DNA from: Roseburia intestinalis L1-82
GTDB taxonomy: Bacteria; Bacillota; Clostridia; Lachnospirales; Lachnospiraceae
Length of the DNA stretch: 64,000 bases
Assembly: GCF_900537995.1 (NCBI RefSeq)
Contig: NZ_LR027880.1
Location: 2,426,001-2,490,000, forward strand
Direction of reading: 5' to 3'
Shown: positions 23,661 through 30,424 of the stretch, in pieces
Layout: each line of letters starts with the position of its first letter
How positions within the stretch are numbered: the first letter of the stretch is position 1
Made by a program: the position numbers and the translations under genes
The notes under the pieces: model-generated
What the model saw: only the letters and a program-made list of their open reading frames with translations
What the model was told of the DNA's origin: nothing
Databases searched by the model: none

Positions 23661-24303
23661 TATTTTCCTTACCTCCGATTTCGTAATAATCTCTGATTGC
23701 TTTTTCAACTAACAGCATGTCATTATCAATGACCGCATCCTCAAACATGCCGATCGGCGACTTGCTGACTGCTCCATCTGCCGCCTGAGTGACAAATAAA
23801 TGCTTATTTGACTCTACAATGCACCGCAGCACGATTGTAAACATACCCTCGATGCACACCTTTTCGTCTAACAGCTTTCCAATGGTTTTTGGTTTAATCT
23901 CTCCGAGTTCATTTGCTTCCTCATGCATGATCACATAAACAATCTTATCTGCCGGGACCTTCTCAATAATGAACTGGATCAGATTCCAGAAGTGATCACC
24001 GATCTGATTGTATAAAGTGAAAACTCCATTACCGCCACCTGCAGCACTATGTTTGCTCATGAACATATTTGTGATCAGATATCCGGCATCATCAATCACA
24101 ATGTTCTTTGCCTTGGACTGGATCAAACACTTCATTACCGTCTGATAATCATCCGTGTTCCATCCGTCGATCTTCCCTTTAAATGGAAGTGGTTTATTTA
24201 AAACCCTTATAAGGTTCCAGTCCGGGTTTCCTGCGCAGTTTCTGAGGCTTGCGCTTTTTCCCATGCCGGATTTTCCAATAATAAGTACCGGGATCGCCAT
24301 CAC
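23644..24303 (-). CDS. Sak4-like RecA-type ATPase
   Basis: This 219-residue protein has a P-loop at residues about 9-16 (GKSGMGKS) and a Walker B at about 70 (KNIVIDDAGYL), followed by a VYVIMHEEAN strand. Size and motifs fit the AAA_24/Sak4 group, single-domain RecA-like phage recombinases that depend on an SSB-type partner. The DUF669 gene directly downstream and the ERCC4 gene beyond complete a typical recombination module. Confidence 0.75.
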   Translation of the reverse strand: MMAIPVLIIGKSGMGKSASLRNCAGNPDWNLIRVLNKPLPFKGKIDGWNTDDYQTVMKCLIQSKAKNIVIDDAGYLITNMFMSKHSAAGGGNGVFTLYNQIGDHFWNLIQFIIEKVPADKIVYVIMHEEANELGEIKPKTIGKLLDEKVCIEGMFTIVLRCIVESNKHLFVTQAADGAVSKSPIGMFEDAVIDNDMLLVEKAIRDYYEIGGKENNAETK

Positions 24304-24515
24304 TCTTCCTCCTCTTCTTTAATAACCGCATTATCCGCAGCCGCTTTAATAAAGGAAGATGCTAACTCTTTTATACTGACACTTGCTTCCAGTTTTTTAG
24401 CTATCCCCTCTAAAATATCGCAGGCTTCCTCATCAATCCGGATGACTCCCCCGCCTTTTGCCTTATCTCTCGCAATAAGCTGTGTCTTTTTCTTTGTTTT
24501 AATTACTATTTCCAT
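24300..24515 (-). CDS. Small ribbon-helix-helix-like protein
   Basis: This 71-residue protein has a basic start (MEIVIKTKKKTQLIARDKAKGG), a VIRIDEEACDILEGIAKKLEAS segment and an acidic end. The short strand followed by two helices suggests a ribbon-helix-helix DNA-binding fold. It overlaps the ATPase start by four bases. It could regulate the recombination genes. Confidence 0.6.
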   Translation of the reverse strand: MEIVIKTKKKTQLIARDKAKGGGVIRIDEEACDILEGIAKKLEASVSIKELASSFIKAAADNAVIKEEEEE

Positions 24516-24566
24516 CTTTCTCTCCTATCTGGCTGTCCAGAATGGCAGCCCCATTATCATTTCTGC

Positions 24567-25028
24567 TCATTTAATTGACATGCTCTTTCCTTCTACGATC
24601 TCTGCGCCTGCCACACTGGTTCCTGCCTTTATCGCAGCCTTAATAGCAGTTTTGTCTGGCATCGGATCTGCAAATTTAAGAAATTCCTCTGGAAGCTGCG
24701 AAATATCAGTAACATTGACACTGGATGTCTTTCTGAATGAAATTGCTACCCTTGGTGTTGAAAATTTCTGTCCGGCAAGATAAGTTGCGAGGTATTTCTT
24801 AAGCGATTCAACCTTGTTTTCCGCTGCTTTCTGTCTCTCTGCAAATGACTGCTTTTCTGCCTTTAATGCCTCAGCATCCGCTGTCAAATTTTTAATATAA
24901 AGAGCGATATTCTCAATCTTCGTGTCACGCTCCATTTCCAGCTGGTCCAATCTATCAGAATCAAGGATCTCCCCTGTCTCCTGATCCCAACAGTTCATGA
25001 TTTCATTTTCAATCTCAAATAAATTCAT
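24567..25028 (-). CDS. Siphovirus Gp157-like protein
   Basis: The ATG at 25028 (MNLFEIENEIMN) follows AAAGGTGGTAAAT. The product is 153 residues: a coiled coil (about 45-85, EALKAEKQSFAERQKAAENKVESLKKYL) and then a conserved C-terminal half with ISFRKTSSVNV, DKTAIKAAIKAG and AEIVEGKSMSIK. These are the Gp157 signature. Gp157 of S. thermophilus phages is associated with phage resistance when carried by the host; its role is unknown. Confidence 0.85.
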   Translation of the reverse strand: MNLFEIENEIMNCWDQETGEILDSDRLDQLEMERDTKIENIALYIKNLTADAEALKAEKQSFAERQKAAENKVESLKKYLATYLAGQKFSTPRVAISFRKTSSVNVTDISQLPEEFLKFADPMPDKTAIKAAIKAGTSVAGAEIVEGKSMSIK

Positions 25029-25030
25029 AT

Positions 25031-25189
25031 TTACCACCTTTCATTTTCCCATTTCTCGTACATTTCTTCATCCAAGCGCATCTCTGCCATTTCTTCCTCT
25101 CTGGCCAGACGTTCATATAAACGATGTATTCTTGCCTGCTCTACTTCCTGTTCATCAAACAGATCTGCATTATCTGGTACATATTCCAT
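25031..25189 (-). CDS. Small acidic helical phage protein
   Basis: A 52-residue frame starts at ATG 25189, overlapping the upstream stop (TAATG). It reads MEYVPDNADLFDEQEVEQARIHRLYERLAREEE and ends EKWENERW. It is all helix and strongly charged. It runs right up to the Gp157 start. No family is recognised. Confidence 0.6.
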   Translation of the reverse strand: MEYVPDNADLFDEQEVEQARIHRLYERLAREEEMAEMRLDEEMYEKWENERW

Positions 25190-25428
25190 TACTGCACCTC
25201 ATAACTCTCATACTTCTCAACTCTGAGAACATCATTATTGCTCGATCTTGCCAGCTGAATATCCTTGATCTCATGAATATTCATACTCAGGTAACCATCA
25301 GCTGACATTGTTAATGACAACAGGCTGTCGATTTTGTGATTCTCCAGTGTATTTTTAATACAATTAATTGCCGGTGTGATTGCCTGTGCGATCAATTTAA
25401 ACTCTTCTAACTCATCTCTTTTACTCAT
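25189..25428 (-). CDS. Hypothetical phage protein, 79 aa
   Basis: The ATG at 25428 (MSKRDELEEFKLIAQAI) is taken. The first half is helical; the second half has alternating strands (SLLSLTMSADGYLSMNIHEIKDIQLARS). It ends YESYEVQ and overlaps the next gene by one base. No family is recognised. Confidence 0.6.
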   Translation of the reverse strand: MSKRDELEEFKLIAQAITPAINCIKNTLENHKIDSLLSLTMSADGYLSMNIHEIKDIQLARSSNNDVLRVEKYESYEVQ

Positions 25429-25765
25429 AATTCTCAATCTTCCCTTCCTTAATATATTTTTCTACTTCCTCTTCATCAGGAAATGTATATATTTCAGTAC
25501 CTGAATGGTAAAAAGATGCATATATATACCAAACACCTGAAAAACTATATCTCCCTTCAACAGAAACATGTTCATCGAAATACTCTGCATACGCCATAAG
25601 ATCATCCATCGAAAGAACATGCAATCGTTTATCTGCATTCAGCGAAACATCGATATTCAAGTCTTTTTTCATCTGGATAATCTGCTTCTGCGTTTCAATA
25701 ACCTTTTCCAAGGCTACCACTTTCATCTCAATACTTGCGTCCACTTGTTTTTTCCTCACTTTCAT
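25421..25765 (-). CDS. Hypothetical phage protein with coiled coil
   Basis: The start is uncertain. The open frame reaches a GTG at 25855, but that stretch contains a perfect stem-loop and the end of another gene. The ATG at 25765 (MKVRKKQVDASIEMKVVALEKVIETQKQI) is preferred although its ribosome site is weak. The product has a coiled coil (residues about 10-40) and a C-terminal domain with SFSGVWYIYASFYHSGTEIYTFPDEEEVEKYI. Function unknown. Confidence 0.5.
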   Translation of the reverse strand: MKVRKKQVDASIEMKVVALEKVIETQKQIIQMKKDLNIDVSLNADKRLHVLSMDDLMAYAEYFDEHVSVEGRYSFSGVWYIYASFYHSGTEIYTFPDEEEVEKYIKEGKIENYE

Positions 25766-25805
25766 GTTAAAATACATCAAAAGGATTTTTCTAAATCCTC
25801 TTGGT

Positions 25806-25852
25806 AAATAGCACCTGTCCTCGCCAAAGTTCAGGGTGCTATTTTTCTTTTT
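25806..25852. terminator. Perfect stem-loop between small early genes
   Basis: AAATAGCACC (25806-25815) and GGTGCTATTT (25835-25844) form a 10-bp stem. The T-rich run follows on the plus strand (ATTTTTCTTTTTC), so it would end rightward transcripts. On the minus strand it overlaps the stop codon of the 57-residue gene. Confidence 0.45.
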
Positions 25853-26012
25853 CACTAAGTAACCATCCCTTCATCTGATGATAAATTGGCACATAGCTTT
25901 CAGCATTAACTTCGATATTGAAATCAAGTCCCACTTTTGCAATAATCATGCCAACAGCCATATCCTCTACTTTGGGATTCTCTTCCTCACTTAAACATTG
26001 TGCATTTGTCAC
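25839..26012 (-). CDS. Small phage protein, GTG start
   Basis: A 57-residue frame opens with GTG at 26012, overlapping the stop of the upstream gene, with GGAGGCGAGGTA in front. It reads MTNAQCLSEEENPKVEDMAVGMIIAKVGLDFNIEVNAESYVPIYHQMKGWL. The stop lies within a stem-loop. No family is recognised. Confidence 0.6.
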   Translation of the reverse strand: MTNAQCLSEEENPKVEDMAVGMIIAKVGLDFNIEVNAESYVPIYHQMKGWLLSEKEK

Positions 26013-26308
26013 TACCTCGCCTCCTTCATACTGTCACTGCAATCGATCAGTTCTATATCCCCATCCAGCTTGTCCGCCTGATGAAAATAAAACATCTCAA
26101 TCTGCATCTCTCTTCTGCGCTCCGATAGAACTCTCAACCCATATCCAGCTCCGGCGATAAATCCGCCAAGGATACAGACTGCTCCGGCGTAGTACATGTA
26201 CAGTCCATCACTGTCGAGGCAGCACATGGCAAGCATTGATATGGTGCCGCCGGTTGCCATGATGATTTTAGATAAACGTCTCACACTTCCTCCTTCCTGC
26301 TTGTCCAT
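26012..26308 (-). CDS. Small two-span membrane protein
   Basis: The ATG at 26308 (MDKQEGGSVRRLSK) follows GAGGTGTGGCTTG; a GTG further in (VRRLSK), right behind GGAGGAAGT, is an alternative. Two hydrophobic segments, about residues 17-30 (IIMATGGTISMLAMCC) and 38-58 (MYYAGAVCILGGFIAGAGYGL), are followed by a charged cytoplasmic tail. Function unknown. Confidence 0.6.
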   Translation of the reverse strand: MDKQEGGSVRRLSKIIMATGGTISMLAMCCLDSDGLYMYYAGAVCILGGFIAGAGYGLRVLSERRREMQIEMFYFHQADKLDGDIELIDCSDSMKEAR

Positions 26309-26319
26309 CAAGCCACACC

Positions 26320-26496
26320 TCATGTGGCGGTTTTCATTTGCTTTTCCTTGTGTGCCCTTTCCTGTGCCAGCAGCAACTCCACAGCCGCATCATTTAAACG
26401 CTGATGCCTTGCTTTTTCCTCTTCCGGCGTCAGGATCGGGATCAGATTGATGTTCGTACCGTTCGGGAACTCCTGAATCACTCTGCGATATTCCAT
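26320..26496 (-). CDS. Small early phage protein
   Basis: A 58-residue frame starts at ATG 26496 after GAGGAGGTAATTTT. It reads MEYRRVIQEFPNGTNINLIPILTPEEEKARHQRL and then a helix to EKQMKTAT. A short hairpin (GCCACA/TGTGGC) overlaps its end. Similar small proteins occur in the same place in other clostridial phages. Function unknown. Confidence 0.65.
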   Translation of the reverse strand: MEYRRVIQEFPNGTNINLIPILTPEEEKARHQRLNDAAVELLLAQERAHKEKQMKTAT

Positions 26497-26628
26497 AAAA
26501 TTACCTCCTCTTCTTTAGTTAATGCTGTACTGGTTGTCTTTGTTACTCTTTATCTTACCTTGCAGTTCATTAAAAATTTTCTAATCCCATTCATTGTTTC
26601 AATTATTACTGCAACCACTACATACCAT

Positions 26629-26760
26629 TTAGAAAAAGTAGCAGATAGCTATTCCACAAGCTGCTCCCAACAAAGAAGCTACGAGTTGACACAAGACAGT
26701 CAACGGTAATTCCAACTTATCCAGTAAGTCTCTCTTTTGTCTGTAAGTCCATTTCTTCAT
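26629..26760 (-). CDS. Small membrane protein
   Basis: A 43-residue frame from ATG 26760: MKKWTYRQKRDLLDKLELPL then a hydrophobic end LTVLCQLVASLLGAACGIAICYFF. A GGGAGA site lies about nine bases upstream. It resembles the next small membrane protein on this strand (27159-27287) in layout, a basic or polar head and a C-terminal span, though not clearly in sequence. Confidence 0.5.
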   Translation of the reverse strand: MKKWTYRQKRDLLDKLELPLTVLCQLVASLLGAACGIAICYFF

Positions 26761-26871
26761 CTCCTCTCATCTCCCTTCTATTGAACTTGTGTTGTGGTAA
26801 CATTTAGTTCACATTGATTTACTTTTATCCCGTATGTTATAATCTTGGAAAAAGAGGTAGGTATATAACAT

Positions 26872-27144
26872 ATGGATTCAAACCAATACCGTTTTCTTAA
26901 ACAAATAAGCTTATCTGGTTCATATACGGATGATTACGATAACCGTACCGAACTTTTTATATCTTCAGTCCGTGAAAAATATTTAAGCAATGAATTTTCT
27001 GATGATTCAAATGTATATATGTTAACTTCCAAGGGACGATCTGCAATACAGGAATATCAGGAAAAACATTTTCAATTAAATTTCACAACCATTACTGCAA
27101 TTATCGCTCTAATACTTTCTGCAATCAGTTTGATACTGCATTAG
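26872..27144 (+). CDS. Tail-anchored small winged-helix-like protein
   Basis: This 90-residue rightward gene interrupts the leftward early operon. Residues 5-65 look like a small winged helix ending in the usual YMLTSKGRSAIQEY wing. Residues 70-90 form a C-terminal membrane span (TTITAIIALILSAISLILH). A TTGATT / 18-base / TATAAT promoter lies at 26814-26843. It could be a membrane-held regulator or a toxin-like moron. No family is recognised. Confidence 0.6.
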   Translation: MDSNQYRFLKQISLSGSYTDDYDNRTELFISSVREKYLSNEFSDDSNVYMLTSKGRSAIQEYQEKHFQLNFTTITAIIALILSAISLILH

Positions 27145-27158
27145 GCACATTAATTAAA

Positions 27159-27287
27159 CTACGAAATCAATCTCAATATAAGAACAACTATTGCAACCAC
27201 TAATGAAATAATTGAGATTAACGTCACTCTATTTAATGCTCTACTGTAATCATCTTTCCCGTTGTTAAACGGAAATGGTTTTCTCAT
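27159..27287 (-). CDS. Small membrane protein, 42 aa
   Basis: The ATG at 27287 gives MRKPFPFNNGKDDYSRALNRV followed by one span (TLISIISLVVAIVVLILRL). It is convergent with the tail-anchored gene, whose span has a similar composition. The long frame to 27431 includes non-coding sequence. The ribosome site is weak, so coding status is moderate. Confidence 0.45.
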   Translation of the reverse strand: MRKPFPFNNGKDDYSRALNRVTLISIISLVVAIVVLILRLIS

Positions 27288-27339
27288 ATCTTTCTTCTCA
27301 CTCTCCTTCCTATTGTTACCTTGAAATAATTTGTTTTGG

Positions 27340-27379
27340 ATGTTACTCTTTATATGCCCGGCAAGAAACGGAGTAACAT
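27340..27379 (+). promoter_or_regulatory. Hairpin covering the ribosome site of the 27,380 gene
   Basis: ATGTTACTC (27340-27348) is the exact inverse of GAGTAACAT (27371-27379). The latter holds the GGAG ribosome site and ends right before the ATG, so the folded mRNA would hide the start. The 13-mer TGTTACTCTTTAT also occurs at 26541-26553. Confidence 0.45.
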
Positions 27380-27562
27380 ATGCTTGAAAAAGAAAAAACA
27401 AATTGTCCGCGTAACAAACACGAAGTAACAATTACTCATTACTATGAAGAGATAAACGGTGCAAAGGTTGATATCTCTCATCACTGTCCTCTTCGTTTTC
27501 AAATCAAATGCGACGGAACAGAAGATGGAATAAATAACTGTCACTTAATTAAGAAATACTAA
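27380..27562 (+). CDS. Small Cys/His protein, rightward
   Basis: A 60-residue frame starting MLEKEKTNCPRNKHEVTITHYYEEINGAKVDISHHC with Cys at 9, 36, 44 and 54 and several His, suitable for one metal site. A GGAGTAACAT ribosome site precedes it but lies in a hairpin. It is one of three rightward small genes within the leftward early region. Function unknown. Confidence 0.5.
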   Translation: MLEKEKTNCPRNKHEVTITHYYEEINGAKVDISHHCPLRFQIKCDGTEDGINNCHLIKKY

Positions 27563-27744
27563 CTTTCATTATGCCGGGTTTTCTCCAGTTCATTTACTCT
27601 CTGTTGTAAATCTTCAAGGTCTCTTTTCATCCCTCTCTGCCGCAAATCCATCCAATAAAGCCGGTCATATGCATGTGCTTCCATATCAATTTCATGCTTG
27701 AACTTTCCAATCTTTCCGATAATGTACTGTTGTAATCTGTTCAC
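27559..27744 (-). CDS. Small helical phage protein
   Basis: A 61-residue, mostly helical protein: MNRLQQYIIGKIGKFKHEIDMEAHAYDRLYWMDLRQRGMKRDLEDLQQRVNELEKTR. The second half is a coiled coil. Its end overlaps the previous rightward gene by four bases. Function unknown. Confidence 0.5.
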   Translation of the reverse strand: MNRLQQYIIGKIGKFKHEIDMEAHAYDRLYWMDLRQRGMKRDLEDLQQRVNELEKTRHNES

Positions 27745-27769
27745 CTGATCACTCTCCCTTCTTATTTAC

Positions 27770-27787
27770 TGTCCAGATTATTGGACA
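27770..27787. promoter_or_regulatory. Inverted-repeat operator
   Basis: TGTCCA and TGGACA are perfect inverse copies around six bases (TGTCCA-N6-TGGACA). The site lies 34 bases before the promoter of the wHTH gene and differs from the repressor operators at 28,393-28,439. Confidence 0.5.
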
Positions 27788-27820
27788 GATGATGTTTCCT
27801 ACAAATTTCATTTTGAATAC

Positions 27821-27849
27821 TTGAATTTTTCTTCACAAAATAGTAAAAT
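27821..27849 (+). promoter_or_regulatory. Promoter of the 27,917 wHTH gene
   Basis: TTGAAT, 17 bases, then TAAAAT (27844-27849). It is followed by a GGAAGGAGG ribosome site about 55 bases downstream. Confidence 0.6.
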
Positions 27850-27916
27850 TATTTTAGCCACATCATACTGAAAGGCTTTCAAAGGAAAATCTCGCCTTTG
27901 GAAGGAGGTGGCTTAT

Positions 27917-28114
27917 ATGATTTCTCTTTCTGAGAAAGCTTTAGAGATTCTTCAAGCAGAAACGGGAAAAACAGAATTTTCAAATTCTGACCTAATCTCA
28001 AACGGTTTTTCTAATGCAACTGCCAAAGTTGCTATCAACGAGCTTGAAGCTGAAGGCTATATTTTCATCAGCCGCACTTATGTGAACGGTAACGTAGTTT
28101 TTGAACTTGTATAG
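27917..28114 (+). CDS. Small winged-helix protein, rightward
   Basis: The ATG at 27917 (MISLSEKALEIL) follows GGAAGGAGGTGG and gives 65 residues. The order helix, helix (FSNSDLISNGFSNATAKVAINELEAEGYI), then two strands (FISRTYVNGNVVFELV) is a minimal winged helix. It is transcribed from its own promoter and ends in a strong terminator. It may be an extra regulator of the lysis-lysogeny region. Confidence 0.65.
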   Translation: MISLSEKALEILQAETGKTEFSNSDLISNGFSNATAKVAINELEAEGYIFISRTYVNGNVVFELV

Positions 28115-28120
28115 CCTACA

Positions 28121-28160
28121 TGACCCTAAGTGTTCGCAGCGCTTGGGGTCATTTTGTTTT
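28121..28160 (+). terminator. Terminator after the wHTH gene
   Basis: TGACCCTAAG pairs with CTTGGGGTCA around eleven bases and is followed by TTTTGTTTT on the plus strand. It also separates this gene from the convergent cro-like gene. Confidence 0.7.
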
Positions 28161-28373
28161 GTCAGGCATATGGGAGCTTTTTCTGATAAATCTGTCAACC
28201 TTTACTCCTAGGGCATCACAGATGCTTGCATACTCTCCTACCTCACATTTTCTTTTTCCCTGAAGAATTAAGCATAACCGAACCTCTGGCACACCAGACT
28301 TTTCGGCGATTGCTTTTTGCTTTAGTCCAGACTTATCAATGAAGTCTTTCAATTCCATAAAATCTAAAACCAT
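28149..28373 (-). CDS. Cro-like HTH regulator
   Basis: This 74-residue protein has an XRE helix-turn-helix: LKQKAIAEKSGVPEVRLCLILQGKRKCEVGEYASICDALGV. It is the first leftward gene facing the repressor across a shared operator region. Either MVLDFMELKD or the inner MELKDFIDKSG may be the start. A GGAGGTG site lies upstream. It should act like Cro to favour lytic growth. Confidence 0.75.
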   Translation of the reverse strand: MVLDFMELKDFIDKSGLKQKAIAEKSGVPEVRLCLILQGKRKCEVGEYASICDALGVKVDRFIRKSSHMPDKTK

Positions 28374-28392
28374 CTTTCTTTTTTCACCTCCG

Positions 28393-28445
28393 TTCCATGT
28401 TTTCTGGAATGATTAAACTATATTCCATTTTTCATGGAATGTCAA
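28393..28445 (-). promoter_or_regulatory. Leftward early promoter with two repressor operators
   Basis: On the minus strand TTGACA (28440-28445) and TATAGT (28417-28422) are 17 bases apart, and that spacer is exactly operator O2 (TTCCA-N7-TGGAA, 28423-28439). A second copy, O1 (28393-28409), lies on the transcription start. Bound repressor would block the promoter directly. Confidence 0.8.
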
Positions 28446-28475
28446 TAACAAATTTTAACTTTTTTGAAATTTTAT

Positions 28476-28504
28476 TTTACAATTCCAAAATTTCGTAATA
28501 TAAT
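28476..28504 (+). promoter_or_regulatory. Repressor promoter
   Basis: TTTACA, 17 bases, TATAAT (28499-28504), 31 bases before the repressor ATG. A single TTCCA half-site (28483-28487) lies in the spacer and may allow self-control. Confidence 0.75.
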
Positions 28505-28534
28505 AAAATCAATCCAATAAGGGAGGGCAAAGCC

Positions 28535-29023
28535 ATGAATGAATACCTTGTATCTCAATTAAGAAAGGGACGTTTAGACAAAGGCTTAAAGCAAAGTGAT
28601 GTGTCCAAAGAAACTGGCATTAAAAATACCACATTAAGTAATTATGAAAACGGTGTGACAGAACCAGATATGGATACATTTTTAACACTATGTGAGTTAT
28701 ACGAATTAGATTTTGTGTCTTTAATGGAGGAAGCATATGGAATAAAAGTTCCAGGCAAGAATTTTCATATCAAGCCATCTGAAATGGAATTGTTAGAAAA
28801 ATATAATGCTCTCGACGAACATGGCAAAGAAATGGTAGATTTCACACTGGAAAAAGAATATGAGCGCTCTATTGCAGAAAAGAAGAAGTCCGACAATATT
28901 GTCCCTATGGCGGTTAAAGAATCTTCTGATTATGAGCTTAATGCCGCGCACGCCGACGATTACATGGGTGCACCGGATGAATTAAAAACAGCAGAAGAAA
29001 AAATGCTTGATGAAGATTTCTAG
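28535..29023 (+). CDS. CI-like phage repressor
   Basis: This 162-residue protein has an XRE helix-turn-helix at residues about 5-60 (RLDKGLKQSDVSKETGIKNTTLSNYENGVTEPDMDTFLTLCELY). A linker and an acidic C-terminal part follow; there is no LexA-type peptidase domain. Without a self-cleaving domain, induction probably depends on the ImmA-like protein next door. It should bind the TTCCA-N7-TGGAA operators. The site GGGAGGGCAAAGCC precedes the start. Confidence 0.8.
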   Translation: MNEYLVSQLRKGRLDKGLKQSDVSKETGIKNTTLSNYENGVTEPDMDTFLTLCELYELDFVSLMEEAYGIKVPGKNFHIKPSEMELLEKYNALDEHGKEMVDFTLEKEYERSIAEKKKSDNIVPMAVKESSDYELNAAHADDYMGAPDELKTAEEKMLDEDF

Positions 29024-29074
29024 TCCGTTTTATCGGACACTTAATATGTTATACTGTTGCGGGAGGTGAATCAC

Positions 29075-29530
29075 ATGACATATGAAGAACTTCTTATAGA
29101 AGCAGATGCAAACAATCTCACTGTAAAGGAAAAGCCGCTTCCAATCAGTAAGGGGCGAATTAAGGGCAATCGAATTGCTATACGAAAAGACATGACTGAA
29201 ACAGAAAAAGCCTGTGTACTAGCAGAAGAGCTCGGACATTATTATACTGCCGTTGGTAACATCCTTGACCAATCTTCCATAGAAAACCGAAAGCAGGAAA
29301 TGCAAGGTAGGATCCTTGCTTATAATAAACAGGTTGGTCTTCGCGGTATCATCGATGCATATTTGCACAACTGCAAAAACCTGTTTGAAACAGCAGAATA
29401 TCTTGGAGTTACCGAAGAGTTTTTAAACGACAGCCTAACATACTACACAAATAAATACGGTGTATGCACACAGGTTGATAATTATGTTATATTTTTTCAA
29501 CCGAATATAGGAGTTATGGAATTAATCTAA
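29075..29530 (+). CDS. ImmA/IrrE-like protein
   Basis: The ATG at 29075 (MTYEELLIEADANNL) follows GGGAGGTGAATCAC. The 151-residue product has IPISKGRIKGNRIAIRKDM-type strands and CVLAEELGHYYTAVG. This is the ImmA helix with E-E-L-G-H in place of the full HExxH, a variant common in Firmicutes phages. ImmA proteins cleave or remove the paired repressor on DNA damage. The missing first His leaves open whether it still cuts. Confidence 0.8.
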   Translation: MTYEELLIEADANNLTVKEKPLPISKGRIKGNRIAIRKDMTETEKACVLAEELGHYYTAVGNILDQSSIENRKQEMQGRILAYNKQVGLRGIIDAYLHNCKNLFETAEYLGVTEEFLNDSLTYYTNKYGVCTQVDNYVIFFQPNIGVMELI

Positions 29531-29548
29531 AGAAAAGAGGAATATATT

Positions 29549-30391
29549 ATGAAATGTCCAAATTGTGGAGCTGAAGGAAATGGGAAATTTTGTGAATACT
29601 GTGGTTGTGAGTTACCGCGAAACACCCCTGACACCATATTAAATAACCAAACCAATAGTACCGTAATTAATAATTACTACTCTGCACCACAGCAAACACC
29701 AACACCCAATCAAACTGTCAGCCGTCCTTATATACAGGCTCCTGCCGTCAGTGGGAAAAACCAGACAGTTGCACTTGTATTGTGTATATTTCTCGGTTTT
29801 TTTGGTGCTCATTATTTTTATGTTGGAAAAGCTAAAATAGGAATTTTATATCTTCTCACCATGGGTTTATTTGGAATTGGTTGGCTCGTAGATATATTTA
29901 GAATCGCAACTGGTTCTTTTAAAGATAGCTCGGGATTATGCTTAAAAAAAGCTGTTTCCTCATCTCATACCCCCACTACTTATAGTTCATCCACAACAGT
30001 TACATCTGCAAGGACGATGGATTTGAACAAACCATATGATAATATGGATGGTCATGAGTTTGAATATTTTTGTGGTGATCTATTAAAGAAAAATGAATTT
30101 TCAAATGTTGAAGTCACAAGAGGAAGTGGCGATCAAGGTATTGATATTATTGCTTATAAAGATGGGGTAAAATATGGTATCCAATGCAAATGCTATTCCC
30201 AAAACATAGGCAATAAAGCGGTACAAGAAGCGTTTGCCGGCAAAACCTTTTATGATTGCCATGTTGCCGCTGTATTAACTAATCAGTATTTTACCAGAAG
30301 TGCAAAAGAACTGGCAGAACATAACGGTGTCTTACTTTGGGATAGAGATAAGTTACAGGAATTAATTGAAAAAGCAAATAATACTCAATAA
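29549..30391 (+). CDS. Membrane-anchored Mrr-type nuclease (zinc ribbon + TM2 + Mrr)
   Basis: This 280-residue protein has three parts: a zinc ribbon (CPNCG at 3-7, CEYCG at 15-19); a TM2 domain with two membrane spans (about 70-122, LGFFGAHYFYVGKAKIGILYLL); and an Mrr endonuclease domain (about 165-275) with catalytic E170, D199 in GDQGIDI and Q212-C-K214. It lies between ImmA and the Ntn hydrolase and is AT-rich. A nuclease held at the membrane could attack DNA entering the cell. That function is inference. Confidence 0.8.
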   Translation: MKCPNCGAEGNGKFCEYCGCELPRNTPDTILNNQTNSTVINNYYSAPQQTPTPNQTVSRPYIQAPAVSGKNQTVALVLCIFLGFFGAHYFYVGKAKIGILYLLTMGLFGIGWLVDIFRIATGSFKDSSGLCLKKAVSSSHTPTTYSSSTTVTSARTMDLNKPYDNMDGHEFEYFCGDLLKKNEFSNVEVTRGSGDQGIDIIAYKDGVKYGIQCKCYSQNIGNKAVQEAFAGKTFYDCHVAAVLTNQYFTRSAKELAEHNGVLLWDRDKLQELIEKANNTQ

Positions 30392-30424
30392 TACGCCACT
30401 TTGATTACACCATCGGAGGAATAC

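Noticed and set aside
29075..29530. Counting the ImmA-like protein as an active HExxH peptidase
   Set aside because: The helix reads E-E-L-G-H, without the first His; activity cannot be claimed from sequence even though this variant is common in the family.
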